Source: DASYTH01 sp036002505
GTDB lineage: Bacteria; Actinomycetota; Actinomycetes; Mycobacteriales; Pseudonocardiaceae
Length of the DNA stretch: 64,000 bases
Direction: 5' to 3'
Assembly: GCF_036002505.1 (NCBI RefSeq)
Contig: NZ_DASYTH010000297.1
Coordinates: 13,748 to 77,747 of the forward strand
Part shown: positions 25,043-33,102 of the stretch, piece after piece
How positions within the stretch are numbered: the stretch's first letter is position 1
Layout of the letters: the number at the start of each line of letters is the position of its first letter
Notes under the pieces: generated by a model
The model's database searches: none
What the model saw: only the letters and a program-made list of their open reading frames with translations
What the model was told of the DNA's origin: nothing
Program-made: the position numbers and the translations under genes

Positions 25043-25594
25043 ATGCCTGGAGAAATAGTTGACAACGCCATAGCCGTGCCCGCCGCCGCTTCCGGTTCGC
25101 ACCGTGTGCTGCCGGCCGCGGTCCGAAAGTTTCAGGCGTTGGAAGTGCGGGCCATCGACGAGCTGCGCCGTATCAGCCTGCCCCTGCTGCGCTGGGCGGT
25201 CGGCATCGTGTTCGTCTGGTTCGGCGCACTGAAGCTGGTAGGTAGCACACCGGTCGCCGATTTCGTGGCGCACACGCTGCCCTGGTTCAATCGCGCCTGG
25301 CTCATTCCCGCGCTCGGCCTGTTCGAGGTCGCCATCGGGGTCGCCATGATTGTCGGACGTTTCCTCACGGTGGTGTGCGCCGTGATGGTGGCCCACCTGG
25401 CCGGCACGTTCCTCTCCCTGGTCATGCAGCCCGAGGTCACCTTCCAGCACGGCAACCCGCTGATGCTGACCGCTGAGGGCGAGTTCGTCATGAAGAACCT
25501 GGTGCTGATCGCCGCCGGCCTGGTCATCGCCGCCCGCTTCACCCGCCCCCGCCGCGCCGCCATCCCCGCTTCGCGGCGCCCCGGCGAGGACTGA
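25043..25594 (+). CDS. DoxX-like membrane protein
   Basis: Small integral membrane protein of 183 residues with about four hydrophobic segments: LLRWAVGIVFVWFGALKLV (about 47-68), WLIPALGLFEVAIGVAMIVG, VVCAVMVAHLAGTFLSLVM and NLVLIAAGLVIAARF near the C-terminus. The FVWFGALKL motif at the end of the first helix and the four-helix plan fit the DoxX/DUF417 group, which includes poorly characterised respiratory and stress-linked proteins. A cytoplasmic N-terminal tail of about 45 residues precedes the helices. It stands alone between intergenic regions of about 240 and 440 bp. Function not known. Confidence 0.65.
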   Translation: MPGEIVDNAIAVPAAASGSHRVLPAAVRKFQALEVRAIDELRRISLPLLRWAVGIVFVWFGALKLVGSTPVADFVAHTLPWFNRAWLIPALGLFEVAIGVAMIVGRFLTVVCAVMVAHLAGTFLSLVMQPEVTFQHGNPLMLTAEGEFVMKNLVLIAAGLVIAARFTRPRRAAIPASRRPGED

Positions 25595-26010
25595 TCGGCG
25601 ACAAGTCGGTTGCCCGGCGGGCTCGCGGCGGTGGGCGCGTGGCTCGCCGGGGTGGTCCGGTGGCGTCGGCGGGCGGCGGTTTGGGGTGGGCGCCCGGCTT
25701 TGAAGATGGCTTGGGAAGGCGGCCGGGCCGGTCGGGCGCCGGGTTCCGGGAGTTGTCCATCGTGATCGGGGTGATCGGGTCTGGTGTGGCTGGTGGGACC
25801 GGTGGGGCGTTGACCAATGCCCTGAAGGCGGCCTTCGGGACGTTGAGCGTCCTGAAGGCCGCCTTCAGGGCATGTGTCGACCGCCCAATAGTCTCACCAG
25901 TCCCTCGTCCTTGCCTTCTTTCCCGGCCACCCAGCCAACCGTCACCCGCCCCGTCGCCCGGACCCACCCGCCAGCCACGACACCTGACCAAACTGGCTCT
26001 TGTTTTGACC
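25595..26010. other. Intergenic region before PadR
   Basis: A 442-bp gap between the DoxX-like gene and PadR with no convincing gene; ORFs here are low-complexity Gly/Pro/Arg shadows. It contains the large hairpin at 25817-25873 and, at its right edge, TTGACC (26005-26010), a possible -35 box abutting the PadR palindrome. Confidence 0.5.
25817..25873. repeat. Large perfect hairpin with AAGGCGGCCTT core
   Basis: Twenty-bp arms ATGCCCTGAAGGCGGCCTTC (25817-25836) and its exact reverse complement (25854-25873), with the spacer itself folding as GGACG/CGTCC. The same AAGGCGGCCTT...AAGGCCGCCTT core recurs at 34372-34416. It behaves like a dispersed intergenic hairpin element and may end the DoxX transcript. 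Confidence 0.85.
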
Positions 26011-26034
26011 ATACCGAGTATGCATACTCGGTAT
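26011..26034. promoter_or_regulatory. Perfect 24-bp palindrome, probable PadR operator
   Basis: The half-site ATACCGAGTATG is followed immediately by its exact reverse complement, ending 2 bp before the PadR ATG. It overlaps where a -10 element would sit for the TTGACC at 26005. Position and symmetry fit PadR autorepression of the whole PadR-ABC operon. Confidence 0.85.
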
Positions 26035-26036
26035 CC

Positions 26037-26615
26037 ATGTCAGTCAAGCACGGCCTGCTCGCGCTGCTGGAACGCGGCCCGATGTACGGCTACCAGCTGC
26101 GCGCGGCGTTCGAGGAGTCCACGGGCGGCACCTGGCCGCTGAACATCGGGCAGGTGTACACCACCCTGTCCCGGCTGGAGCGCGACGAGCTGGTGCGCGC
26201 GCTGCCGGAGGGTGAGGGCGGGCAGCGCTCCTACGAGATCACCGGAGCGGGGCGGGCGGAGCTGGCGCTCTGGTTCGCCACCCCGGTGAGCCGTGGCGAC
26301 CGGCCGCGCGACGAGCTGGCGATCAAGCTGGCGCTGGCGCTGACCACGCCGGGCGTCGACGCGCGGGCGGTGCTGCAGACCCAGCGCACCGCCACCATGC
26401 GCGGGTTGCAGGAGCTCACCCGGCTGAAGTCGCGGTCCGCCGCGCCCGGGGACCTGGCCTGGCGGCTGGTGCTGGACTCGATGCTGTTCCAGGCGGAGGC
26501 GGAGGTGCGCTGGTTGGACCACTGCGAGGCGAGCCTGAGCCGCTATGCCGCGCCGCCGGAGCCGGTCCCGGTCGCGCCCGAAGAGGAACCGAGTGAGGAG
26601 GGGGCACGTCGATGA
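26037..26615 (+). CDS. PadR-family transcriptional regulator
   Basis: Dimeric winged-helix repressor of 192 residues. The N-terminal domain (about 1-90) has the classic PadR lines HGLLALLERGPMYGYQLRAAFEE and GQVYTTLSRLERDELV; the C-terminal half (about 95-180) is the helical dimerisation domain with ELAIKLALAL. The ATG at 26037 comes two bases after the palindromic operator and has no ribosome site, so the message is probably leaderless; in-frame codons upstream are low-complexity. The stop overlaps the next ATG (ATGA), so translation is coupled to the ABC ATPase. Expected job: drug- or antibiotic-responsive repression of the downstream exporter. Confidence 0.93.
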   Translation: MSVKHGLLALLERGPMYGYQLRAAFEESTGGTWPLNIGQVYTTLSRLERDELVRALPEGEGGQRSYEITGAGRAELALWFATPVSRGDRPRDELAIKLALALTTPGVDARAVLQTQRTATMRGLQELTRLKSRSAAPGDLAWRLVLDSMLFQAEAEVRWLDHCEASLSRYAAPPEPVPVAPEEEPSEEGARR

Positions 26616-27340
26616 CGATCTTGGAGCTGGATGCGGTGCACCGGGTGCACGGCAGTGGGGCGACGGCGGTGCATGCCTTGCGGGGGGTTTCGGTGAGTGT
26701 GGGGCAGGGGGAGCTGGTGGCGGTGATGGGGCCGTCCGGGTCCGGCAAGTCCACGTTGCTGAACCTGGCCGGCGGGTTGGACTCGCCGACCCAGGGCACG
26801 GTCACGGTGGACGGCACGTCGCTGGGGGAGTGCGGCCGGCGGGCGCTGGCGGCGCTGCGGCGACGCCGGGTGGGCTACGTGTTCCAGGACCTGAACCTGC
26901 TGGCCAGCCTCACCGCGGCGGAGAACGTGGCACTGCCGCTGGAGTTGGACGGGATGCCGGTGCGGAAGGCCCGCCCGCTCGCCGAGGCCGCACTGTCCGA
27001 AGTGGACCTCGACGGTCTCGGCCAGCGGTTCCCGGACGAGCTTTCCGGCGGGCAGCAGCAGCGGGTGGCCATCGCCCGGGCGCTGATCGGGGAGCGCCGG
27101 CTGATCCTGGCCGACGAGCCGACCGGGGCGCTGGACTCGCAGACCGGCGAGGCCGTGCTCCGGCTCCTTCGCTCCAAAGTAGACGGTGGGGCGGCGGGTG
27201 TCCTGGTCACGCATGACGCGCGGCACGCGGCGTGGGCGGACCGGGTGGTCTTCCTGCGGGACGGCGTCATCGTGGACACCGCCGGGCCGCTCGACCAGCC
27301 CGACGAGCTGCTCAACGTGCCGGGTGGTGCGCGGTCATGA
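26612..27340 (+). CDS. ABC transporter ATP-binding protein (MacB/LolD-like)
   Basis: ATPase subunit that powers the permease encoded downstream. Walker A is GPSGSGKST (about 46-54), the Q-loop VFQDLNLL, the signature LSGGQQQRVAIARAL, Walker B LILADEPTGALD and the H-loop VTHDARHA, all intact. The sequence pattern is that of the MacB/LolD/FtsE-like group that pairs with FtsX-type permeases rather than classic importers. Start overlaps the PadR stop by four bases. Length of 242 residues is usual. Confidence 0.95.
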   Translation: MTILELDAVHRVHGSGATAVHALRGVSVSVGQGELVAVMGPSGSGKSTLLNLAGGLDSPTQGTVTVDGTSLGECGRRALAALRRRRVGYVFQDLNLLASLTAAENVALPLELDGMPVRKARPLAEAALSEVDLDGLGQRFPDELSGGQQQRVAIARALIGERRLILADEPTGALDSQTGEAVLRLLRSKVDGGAAGVLVTHDARHAAWADRVVFLRDGVIVDTAGPLDQPDELLNVPGGARS

Positions 27341-27436
27341 GCGGAGCTTGCGGAGCGAATCATCGATACTCCGGCAACTCCGAGCCTGCGAGGAGATGCC
27401 GGCTTGGCGGACCTTGCGGAGCGCATCAAACACCGG

Positions 27437-27463
27437 CCCGGCCCCGAGGGACGCGGGGCCGGG
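27437..27463 (+). terminator. GC hairpin between ATPase and permease genes
   Basis: CCCGGCCCC pairs perfectly with GGGGCCGGG across a 9-nt loop inside the 154-bp gap. It could attenuate the permease relative to the ATPase or be a processing signal; the operon seems to continue. Confidence 0.45.
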
Positions 27464-27494
27464 GTCTGCGTCACCGAGCTAGCGAGGTGAAGCA

Positions 27495-30203
27495 ATGAGG
27501 GGATGGCTGACCGCGCTGCGGATGGCCCGGCGTGAGGCCCGGCGCGCCAAGGGCCGCTCCCTGCTGGTGATCGGGATGATCCTGCTGCCGGCCGCGGCGC
27601 TGTCGTTCCTCGCGGTGGGGGACGACAACTTCACCCTCACCCCCGAGGAGAGTGCGGACCGGGCGATGGGCACCGCGCAGGCGGTGATCAGCTGGCCGTA
27701 CGGCGGCCCCGTGCAGCAGTTGCACGATTTCCTGGACGCCCTCCCGGGCCGCGACACACCGCCACCGCCGGCCGCCGAGCCGACCGACGAGGCGCTGCTG
27801 GCCCTGCTGCCGGCCGGCTCCCGGGTCATCCCGTACCGGCTCGGGACGCTCACCATGCGCACCGCGACCGGGACCGGAACCCTCAGCGCCCGGATGCTCG
27901 ACTACGCCGATCCCCTGGCCCAGGGCATCTACACCCAGCTCTCCGGCCGGGCTCCGGCGAACCCGGACGAGGTCGCGCTGACCAGGTCCGCCGCGAGCCG
28001 GCTGGGGGTCGACCTGAACGGCTCGGTCAGCCTCGCCGACGGCAGCCGCACGTTCCGCGTCGCGTCCCTCGTGGAGGATCCGAAGGAACTGAAGGCGACC
28101 ACGATCATCCTGCCGCCCCAGCAGCTGCGGTTGTCCGAGGACCGGGCGGACCGGCAGTGGCTGGCGGCCACGCCGTCCACGCTGACCTGGACCCAGGTCA
28201 AGGAGCTCAACACGCACGGGGTGACCGCGCTGTCCCGGTACGTGCTGGCGCACACGCCGAGCGACGCCGAGCTCTACCAGACGGGCGTGCACCGCAGCAG
28301 CGGCAGCCATGGGATACCGCCCGACGTCTTCACGCTCGTGGCCGGAGTGGCGACGCTCGAGGTGGTCCTGCTGGCCGGGCCGGCGTTCGCGGTCGGCGCC
28401 CGGCGCCGCAGGCGGGAGCTGGCGCTGGTCGCGGCGGCCGGTGCCACCCCGGCGCAGGTCCGGCGGATCGTGCTGGCCGACGGCGTGGTGCTCGGGGCGG
28501 TGGCCGCGGTCATCGGTGCCGCGCTGGGGATCGCGGCCGGGGCGGTCCTCCGGCCGGTGCTCGAGAAGTCCTTCGGCTACCGCGCCGCCGCGGACTTCGG
28601 GGTGAGCCCGCTGGCGCAGGTGATCCTCATCTGCCTGGCCGTGCTGACCGGCGTGCTGGCCGCGCTGGTGCCGGCGTGGATCACCGGCCGGCAGGACGTG
28701 GTGGCCGCCCTCGCCGGCCGGCGGGGGATCACCCGGACCCGGCGGCGCTGGCCGGTTCTCGGCCTGGTGCTGGCCGCCGCCGGCATCGGCGTGGTGATCT
28801 TCGGGGCGACCCTGGACGACGAGGACCGGCAATTTCCGGTCATTCTCATCGGGGTGATCGTCTTCGAGTTGGGTCTGGTCGCCTGCACACCCGCGCTGGT
28901 GGGTCTGGTCGCGCGGCTGAGCCGGTGGACGCCGCTGGCCTTGCGGATCGCGCTACGCGACACGTCCCGCAACCGCACCGCGGCAGCGCCGGCGATCTCC
29001 GCGGTGATGGCCGCGGTCGTCGGCACCATCGCCGTCGGGGTCGTGTCCATCTCGATCACCGCACGGGAGGCCTCGGAGAGTGCCGGGCAGCCGGGCGACG
29101 TCATCGTGTTGCGGATCAACCGGGACGGCTCCGGCGGCGTGCGGGGCGTTCCGGCCGACGCCATCGAACGGCTGCGCACCGTGCTGCCGGTGGCCTCCGC
29201 ACACGAGATCAACATGCCGAACTGCTCCGGGCGGTGCTTCATCCACCCGGCTATTCCCGCGGCCATCGCCTGCCCGTACTCGGGTGACGTGCTGGGCCAC
29301 CTGCCGAACGCGGACGAGCAGCGCGCCGCGCGGGCCGACCGGCGCTGCGACGACGTGCGCCGGGTGAACCGGTATTTCAGCGGCACCTACGGCACCGACA
29401 GCGGCCTGGCGGTCATCCTCGACGACACGTCGGCGAGCGCGATGGTCAGCATGCCGGCCGGGGACGCCGAGGCGGTCAACGCGGCGATGCGCGGCGGTGC
29501 CGTGGTCGTCAGCGACGCCCGCTACCTGGAGAGCGGCCGGGCCTTGCTGGGCATCGGGGAGATCGGCTCGGACGGGCCGGAGCGCACCGTGACCGCGCCC
29601 GGTTTCCTGCTGCCGCGCGGCGCCAAGGCCCCGATCGCCATGATGACCAGCGAAACCGCGCGCTCGCTCGGGTTCGTGCCGGCCCCGTTCGGCACGCTGG
29701 TGAAGACCAGCCGGATGCCGACCGTGGCGGAGGAGGACGCGGCGGCGGCGGTCCTGGGCACGGAGTACGACCTGGTGGTCGACCGGGGCTCGGAGCCGGA
29801 CAACCAGATGCTGATCATTCTGGCCATCGTGGCCGCGGTGATCACGCTGGGCACGGCCGCGATCGCCACCGGGCTGATGGCCGCGGACGGCCGCGCGGAC
29901 CTGGCCACCCTCGGCGCCGTCGGGGCGTCCCCTCGGGTGCGCAAGTTGCTGTCGTTGAGCCAGTCCGGGGTGATCGCCGGGCTCGGATCGCTGCTCGGCG
30001 CGGCCGCCGGGCTGGGCGTCTCCACGGCCGTGCTGGCCGCGCTCAACCAGCGCTTCGCCGGCATCTGGCCGGCGCCCACCCCGTTCCCGATCGGGGTGCC
30101 CTGGCTCAACGTCGCCCTCGCGGTGGTCGCGGTGCCGGTGGTGGCGATGCTCGGCGCCGGCCTGCTCACCCGGGCCCGGCTGCCCATCGAGCGCCGAGAA
30201 TAA
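27495..30203 (+). CDS. ABC transporter permease, FtsX/MacB type with two FtsX domains
   Basis: Large membrane component (902 residues) of a probable exporter or envelope-acting transporter. A first transmembrane helix (about 22-42, SLLVIGMILLPAAALSFLAV) is followed by an extracellular domain, then a first three-helix FtsX block (about 278-400), a helix around 415-440, a second large extracellular domain (about 530-750) with a CSGRCF cysteine pair and other Cys, and a final FtsX block (about 770-895). AAGCAATGAGG gives an ATG with GAGGTGA upstream. Together with the PadR and ATPase genes it forms a single regulated unit. Confidence 0.9.
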   Translation: MRGWLTALRMARREARRAKGRSLLVIGMILLPAAALSFLAVGDDNFTLTPEESADRAMGTAQAVISWPYGGPVQQLHDFLDALPGRDTPPPPAAEPTDEALLALLPAGSRVIPYRLGTLTMRTATGTGTLSARMLDYADPLAQGIYTQLSGRAPANPDEVALTRSAASRLGVDLNGSVSLADGSRTFRVASLVEDPKELKATTIILPPQQLRLSEDRADRQWLAATPSTLTWTQVKELNTHGVTALSRYVLAHTPSDAELYQTGVHRSSGSHGIPPDVFTLVAGVATLEVVLLAGPAFAVGARRRRRELALVAAAGATPAQVRRIVLADGVVLGAVAAVIGAALGIAAGAVLRPVLEKSFGYRAAADFGVSPLAQVILICLAVLTGVLAALVPAWITGRQDVVAALAGRRGITRTRRRWPVLGLVLAAAGIGVVIFGATLDDEDRQFPVILIGVIVFELGLVACTPALVGLVARLSRWTPLALRIALRDTSRNRTAAAPAISAVMAAVVGTIAVGVVSISITAREASESAGQPGDVIVLRINRDGSGGVRGVPADAIERLRTVLPVASAHEINMPNCSGRCFIHPAIPAAIACPYSGDVLGHLPNADEQRAARADRRCDDVRRVNRYFSGTYGTDSGLAVILDDTSASAMVSMPAGDAEAVNAAMRGGAVVVSDARYLESGRALLGIGEIGSDGPERTVTAPGFLLPRGAKAPIAMMTSETARSLGFVPAPFGTLVKTSRMPTVAEEDAAAAVLGTEYDLVVDRGSEPDNQMLIILAIVAAVITLGTAAIATGLMAADGRADLATLGAVGASPRVRKLLSLSQSGVIAGLGSLLGAAAGLGVSTAVLAALNQRFAGIWPAPTPFPIGVPWLNVALAVVAVPVVAMLGAGLLTRARLPIERRE

Positions 30204-30258
30204 TGCGGTGAATGCGTCCTTCCGCGCGCTCAGTGAGAGGAAGGACGCATTCACCGCA
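30204..30258. repeat. Perfect 20-bp inverted repeat (GAATGCGTCCTTC hairpin)
   Basis: TGCGGTGAATGCGTCCTTCC (30204-30223) and its exact reverse complement (30239-30258) with a 15-nt loop. It starts immediately after the permease stop and ends 15 bp before the methyltransferase ATG, so it probably separates the two units as a terminator. Confidence 0.85.
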
Positions 30259-30272
30259 CTCGAGGGGGACGC

Positions 30273-31139
30273 ATGAGCGACCGGTGGGCGGCATGGCTCC
30301 TCGAGCACCGATTCGGCGCGAACGCGGCGGCCAAGGAGCGGATGCTGGTCTGGTTGGGGGAGGTCCGGGACAAGGTGCTGGCCGGCGCGCGGATCCAGCC
30401 CGGGGACACGGTGCTCGACGTGGGCTGCGGCGACGGGCTGCTCGGGGTCGGTGCGGCGGAGCGGGTCGGCGAGAGCGGCACGGTGATCTTCAGCGACATC
30501 TCGGCCGAATTGTTGGACCGGTGCCGGGAGATCACCACCGACCTCGGCGCGGCCGGCCGGTACCGGTTCGTCCACAGTGGACTACCGGATCTTGCCGCCC
30601 TGGAACCGGATTCGGCCGACGTCGTGCTGACCCGCTCGGTGCTGATCTACGTGGCCGACAAGGCCGCCGCGTTCGCCACGATGCACCGCCTGCTCCGCCC
30701 CGGCGGCCGGCTGTCGATCTTCGAGCCGATCAACCGGTTCGGCAAGCCGAGCCCGCCCGGCGAACTCGCCGGGTTCGACGTCACCGGGCTCGAACCGCTG
30801 GCCGCCAAGTTCCGCGACACCTACCGCACGCACCAGCCCGACAACGACCCGATGGGCGACTTCGACGAGCGGGACCTGCTCGGGCATGCCATGGCCGCCG
30901 GGTTCACCGACGTTCACCTGGAGTACCTGGTCGACGTCGGCCGGGACCCGGACCCCGTTGACTGGGACACGTTCCTGCGCACCGCGCCCAACCCGCTGGT
31001 GCCCACGTTCGGCGAGATCCTCGACGAGGCGCTCGACCCGGCCGAGCGGGAAACGCTGACCCGGCACCTCCGCACCCAGCTCGGTCCGGGCGCGCGCATC
31101 CGAAGACAGGCCGTGGCATACCTGACCGCCCGGTGCTGA
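30273..31139 (+). CDS. Class I SAM-dependent methyltransferase
   Basis: Rossmann-fold methyltransferase of 288 residues with unknown acceptor. Motif I is VLDVGCGDGLLGVGAA (about 48-63), followed by the acidic FSDIS strand end and the LRPGGRLSIFEP post-motif typical of small-molecule methyltransferases. The N-terminal segment MSDRWAAWLLEHRFG resembles a lid helix found in menaquinone/arsenite-type relatives, but no specific substrate can be named. GAGGGGG precedes the ATG. It stands alone between the hairpin and a secreted phosphoesterase. Confidence 0.8.
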   Translation: MSDRWAAWLLEHRFGANAAAKERMLVWLGEVRDKVLAGARIQPGDTVLDVGCGDGLLGVGAAERVGESGTVIFSDISAELLDRCREITTDLGAAGRYRFVHSGLPDLAALEPDSADVVLTRSVLIYVADKAAAFATMHRLLRPGGRLSIFEPINRFGKPSPPGELAGFDVTGLEPLAAKFRDTYRTHQPDNDPMGDFDERDLLGHAMAAGFTDVHLEYLVDVGRDPDPVDWDTFLRTAPNPLVPTFGEILDEALDPAERETLTRHLRTQLGPGARIRRQAVAYLTARC

Positions 31140-31220
31140 TTCACCGGGCAGTTTCGCGGGGTAGCTCTTGCCAGAAACATGCCATGGGGCAAGGCTTTCG
31201 CGCGGACGCGGAGGTGAGCG

Positions 31221-32918
31221 ATGAATTTCCGGACATACCGGAAGAATGTGGCAGTACTCCTGACGATTCCGGCGCTCGGGCTCGGGACGACCACGGCGAG
31301 CGCGCTCCCGGATCACGGGCAACGGCCCGCGATCGACCACATCGTGGTGATCTACGAGGAGAACCACAGCTTCGACAACCTGTTCGGCGGCTGGGAGCGG
31401 GTCGACGGGCTGCCGCACGCCCGCCCGCAGACCCAGGTCGCCCCGGACGGGACCGCGCTGCCGTGCCTGCCGATGAACGACGTCAACCTGACCTCGCCGC
31501 CACTGCCGGCCACCTGCACCGGCACCATCGGCGGCACGCCGGTCAGCTCGGCGTTCACCAACCGGCCGTTCCCGATCGACAACTACATCGCGCCGGCCGA
31601 CACCACCTGCCCCACCCCCGGCCAGTTCGTGCCCAACGGCATCCCGAAGGGGCAGGGCCTGCCCGGCGGCTGCACCCGCGACCTGGTGCACCGCTTCTAC
31701 AACGAGCAGTACCAGATCAACGGCGGGGCGATGGACCGCTACGTCGCCGGCAGCGACGCCGTGGGCCTGGTCATGGGCACCTACGACACCCGCGGCCTGC
31801 CGATCTACGAGTACCTGCACGGGCGCGGCGCCCCGGACTACGCCGTCGCCGACCGGTTCTTCCAGGGCTCGTTCGGCGGCTCCTTCCTCAACCACCAGTG
31901 GCTGATCACGCCGAACACCCCGGTGTTCCCGAACGCGGTGCGCAGCGGGCCGGACGACCTGCACTCGGTGGTCGGGCCGGACGGCTTCCCGGCCGGCACG
32001 CTGCTGCACCCGGCCACGCCCGGCACCGCGGACCGCGCGCTCACCCAGGCGGCCAACCCGGACGGGACCTGCGCGGTGCCGGCCGGCGCCGCGCCGCCGC
32101 CCGCCGGAACCGCCTGCGGTGACTTCGCGGTGAACACCATCCAGCCGCCGTACCAGCCGTTCGCCCCCGGTACCGCGGTGTCCCGGCGGCTTCCGCCGCA
32201 GACCACGCCCACCATCGGCGACCGGCTCACCAGCGCCGGGATCGACTGGGCCTGGTACTCCGGCGGCTGGGACAACGCCAACGGCAACGTCGGCGGCCCC
32301 GGCTGGACCAACGGCACAACCCCGGGCACCTGCACCAGCCCGCGCACCGCGGCCGGCGCGGTCTACCCGAACTGCCCGGACGCCACGTTCCAGTACCACC
32401 ACCAGCCGTTCAACTACTTCGCCAACTACGCGCCCGGCACCGCGGCCCGCACCGCGCACCTGCGCGACGAGGTCGAGTTCATCGCCGCGGCGAAGGCCGG
32501 GCGGTTGACGCCGGTGAGCTTCATCAAGCCTGTCGGCGAGGAGAACGAGCACCCCGGCTACGCCAGCGAGGACACCGGCAGCCGGCACCTGGTCGACCTG
32601 ATCAAGGCGGTGCAGTCCGGCCGGGACGCCGAGCACACCCTGATCGTGGTCACCTACGACGAGTTCGGCGGCCAATGGGACCACGTCCCGCCGCCGTCGG
32701 GCCGGCACGCGGTCGCCGACCAGTGGGGCCCGGGCACCCGCATCCCCACGCTGCTGATCTCACCCGCGCTGCGCCGCCCGTTCTTCGTCGACCACACCTC
32801 GCACGACACCACCTCGATCATGGCCACCATCGAGCGCCGCTGGCACCTGCCCCCGATCGGCACCCGCGACGCCCGCGTGGCCGACCTGTCAACGGCGTTC
32901 CCGGGCGGCCGACTCTAG
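31221..32918 (+). CDS. Secreted phosphoesterase (PF04185; phospholipase C/acid phosphatase family)
   Basis: Alkaline-phosphatase-superfamily hydrolase cleaving phosphate mono- or diesters outside the cell. GGAGGTGA precedes the ATG. Signal peptide about 1-28 (ends ASA). IDHIVVIYEENHSFDNLFG at the start is the family's metal/nucleophile motif (Glu-Glu-Asn and nearby Ser/Thr), and later metal ligands lie in EENEHPGYASEDTG, VVTYDEFGGQWDHVPPP and DHTSHDTTSIMATIERRW. The 565-residue length fits AcpA-like and phospholipase C-like members; which substrate is used cannot be read from sequence. The LRRPFFVDH stretch near the end is common in the family. Confidence 0.88.
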   Translation: MNFRTYRKNVAVLLTIPALGLGTTTASALPDHGQRPAIDHIVVIYEENHSFDNLFGGWERVDGLPHARPQTQVAPDGTALPCLPMNDVNLTSPPLPATCTGTIGGTPVSSAFTNRPFPIDNYIAPADTTCPTPGQFVPNGIPKGQGLPGGCTRDLVHRFYNEQYQINGGAMDRYVAGSDAVGLVMGTYDTRGLPIYEYLHGRGAPDYAVADRFFQGSFGGSFLNHQWLITPNTPVFPNAVRSGPDDLHSVVGPDGFPAGTLLHPATPGTADRALTQAANPDGTCAVPAGAAPPPAGTACGDFAVNTIQPPYQPFAPGTAVSRRLPPQTTPTIGDRLTSAGIDWAWYSGGWDNANGNVGGPGWTNGTTPGTCTSPRTAAGAVYPNCPDATFQYHHQPFNYFANYAPGTAARTAHLRDEVEFIAAAKAGRLTPVSFIKPVGEENEHPGYASEDTGSRHLVDLIKAVQSGRDAEHTLIVVTYDEFGGQWDHVPPPSGRHAVADQWGPGTRIPTLLISPALRRPFFVDHTSHDTTSIMATIERRWHLPPIGTRDARVADLSTAFPGGRL

Positions 32919-32921
32919 GTC

Positions 32922-33054
32922 GGGACGGTACGACTCGGTTGCGGGACGGTACGACTCGCTGGCTGGAACGTACGACTCGCCGGGCCTGGGCACGGCACCG
33001 GCGAGTCGTACCGTCGGGCACGCGAGTCGTACGCTCGGGCAACCGAGTCGTACC
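32922..33054. repeat. Opposed GGTACGACTCG repeat array
   Basis: Three copies of (G/C)GTACGACTCG start at 32928, 32948 and 32969; three inverted copies, CGAGTCGTAC(C/G), start at 33002, 33023 and 33044. Spacing is 20-21 bp throughout. The array fills the gap between the phosphoesterase stop and the P450 start. Confidence 0.85.
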
Positions 33055-33102
33055 GGCTGGCACCTGGCTCGCGTTCGTGGGCTGGATCTGTAGCATGCGG
33101 CC

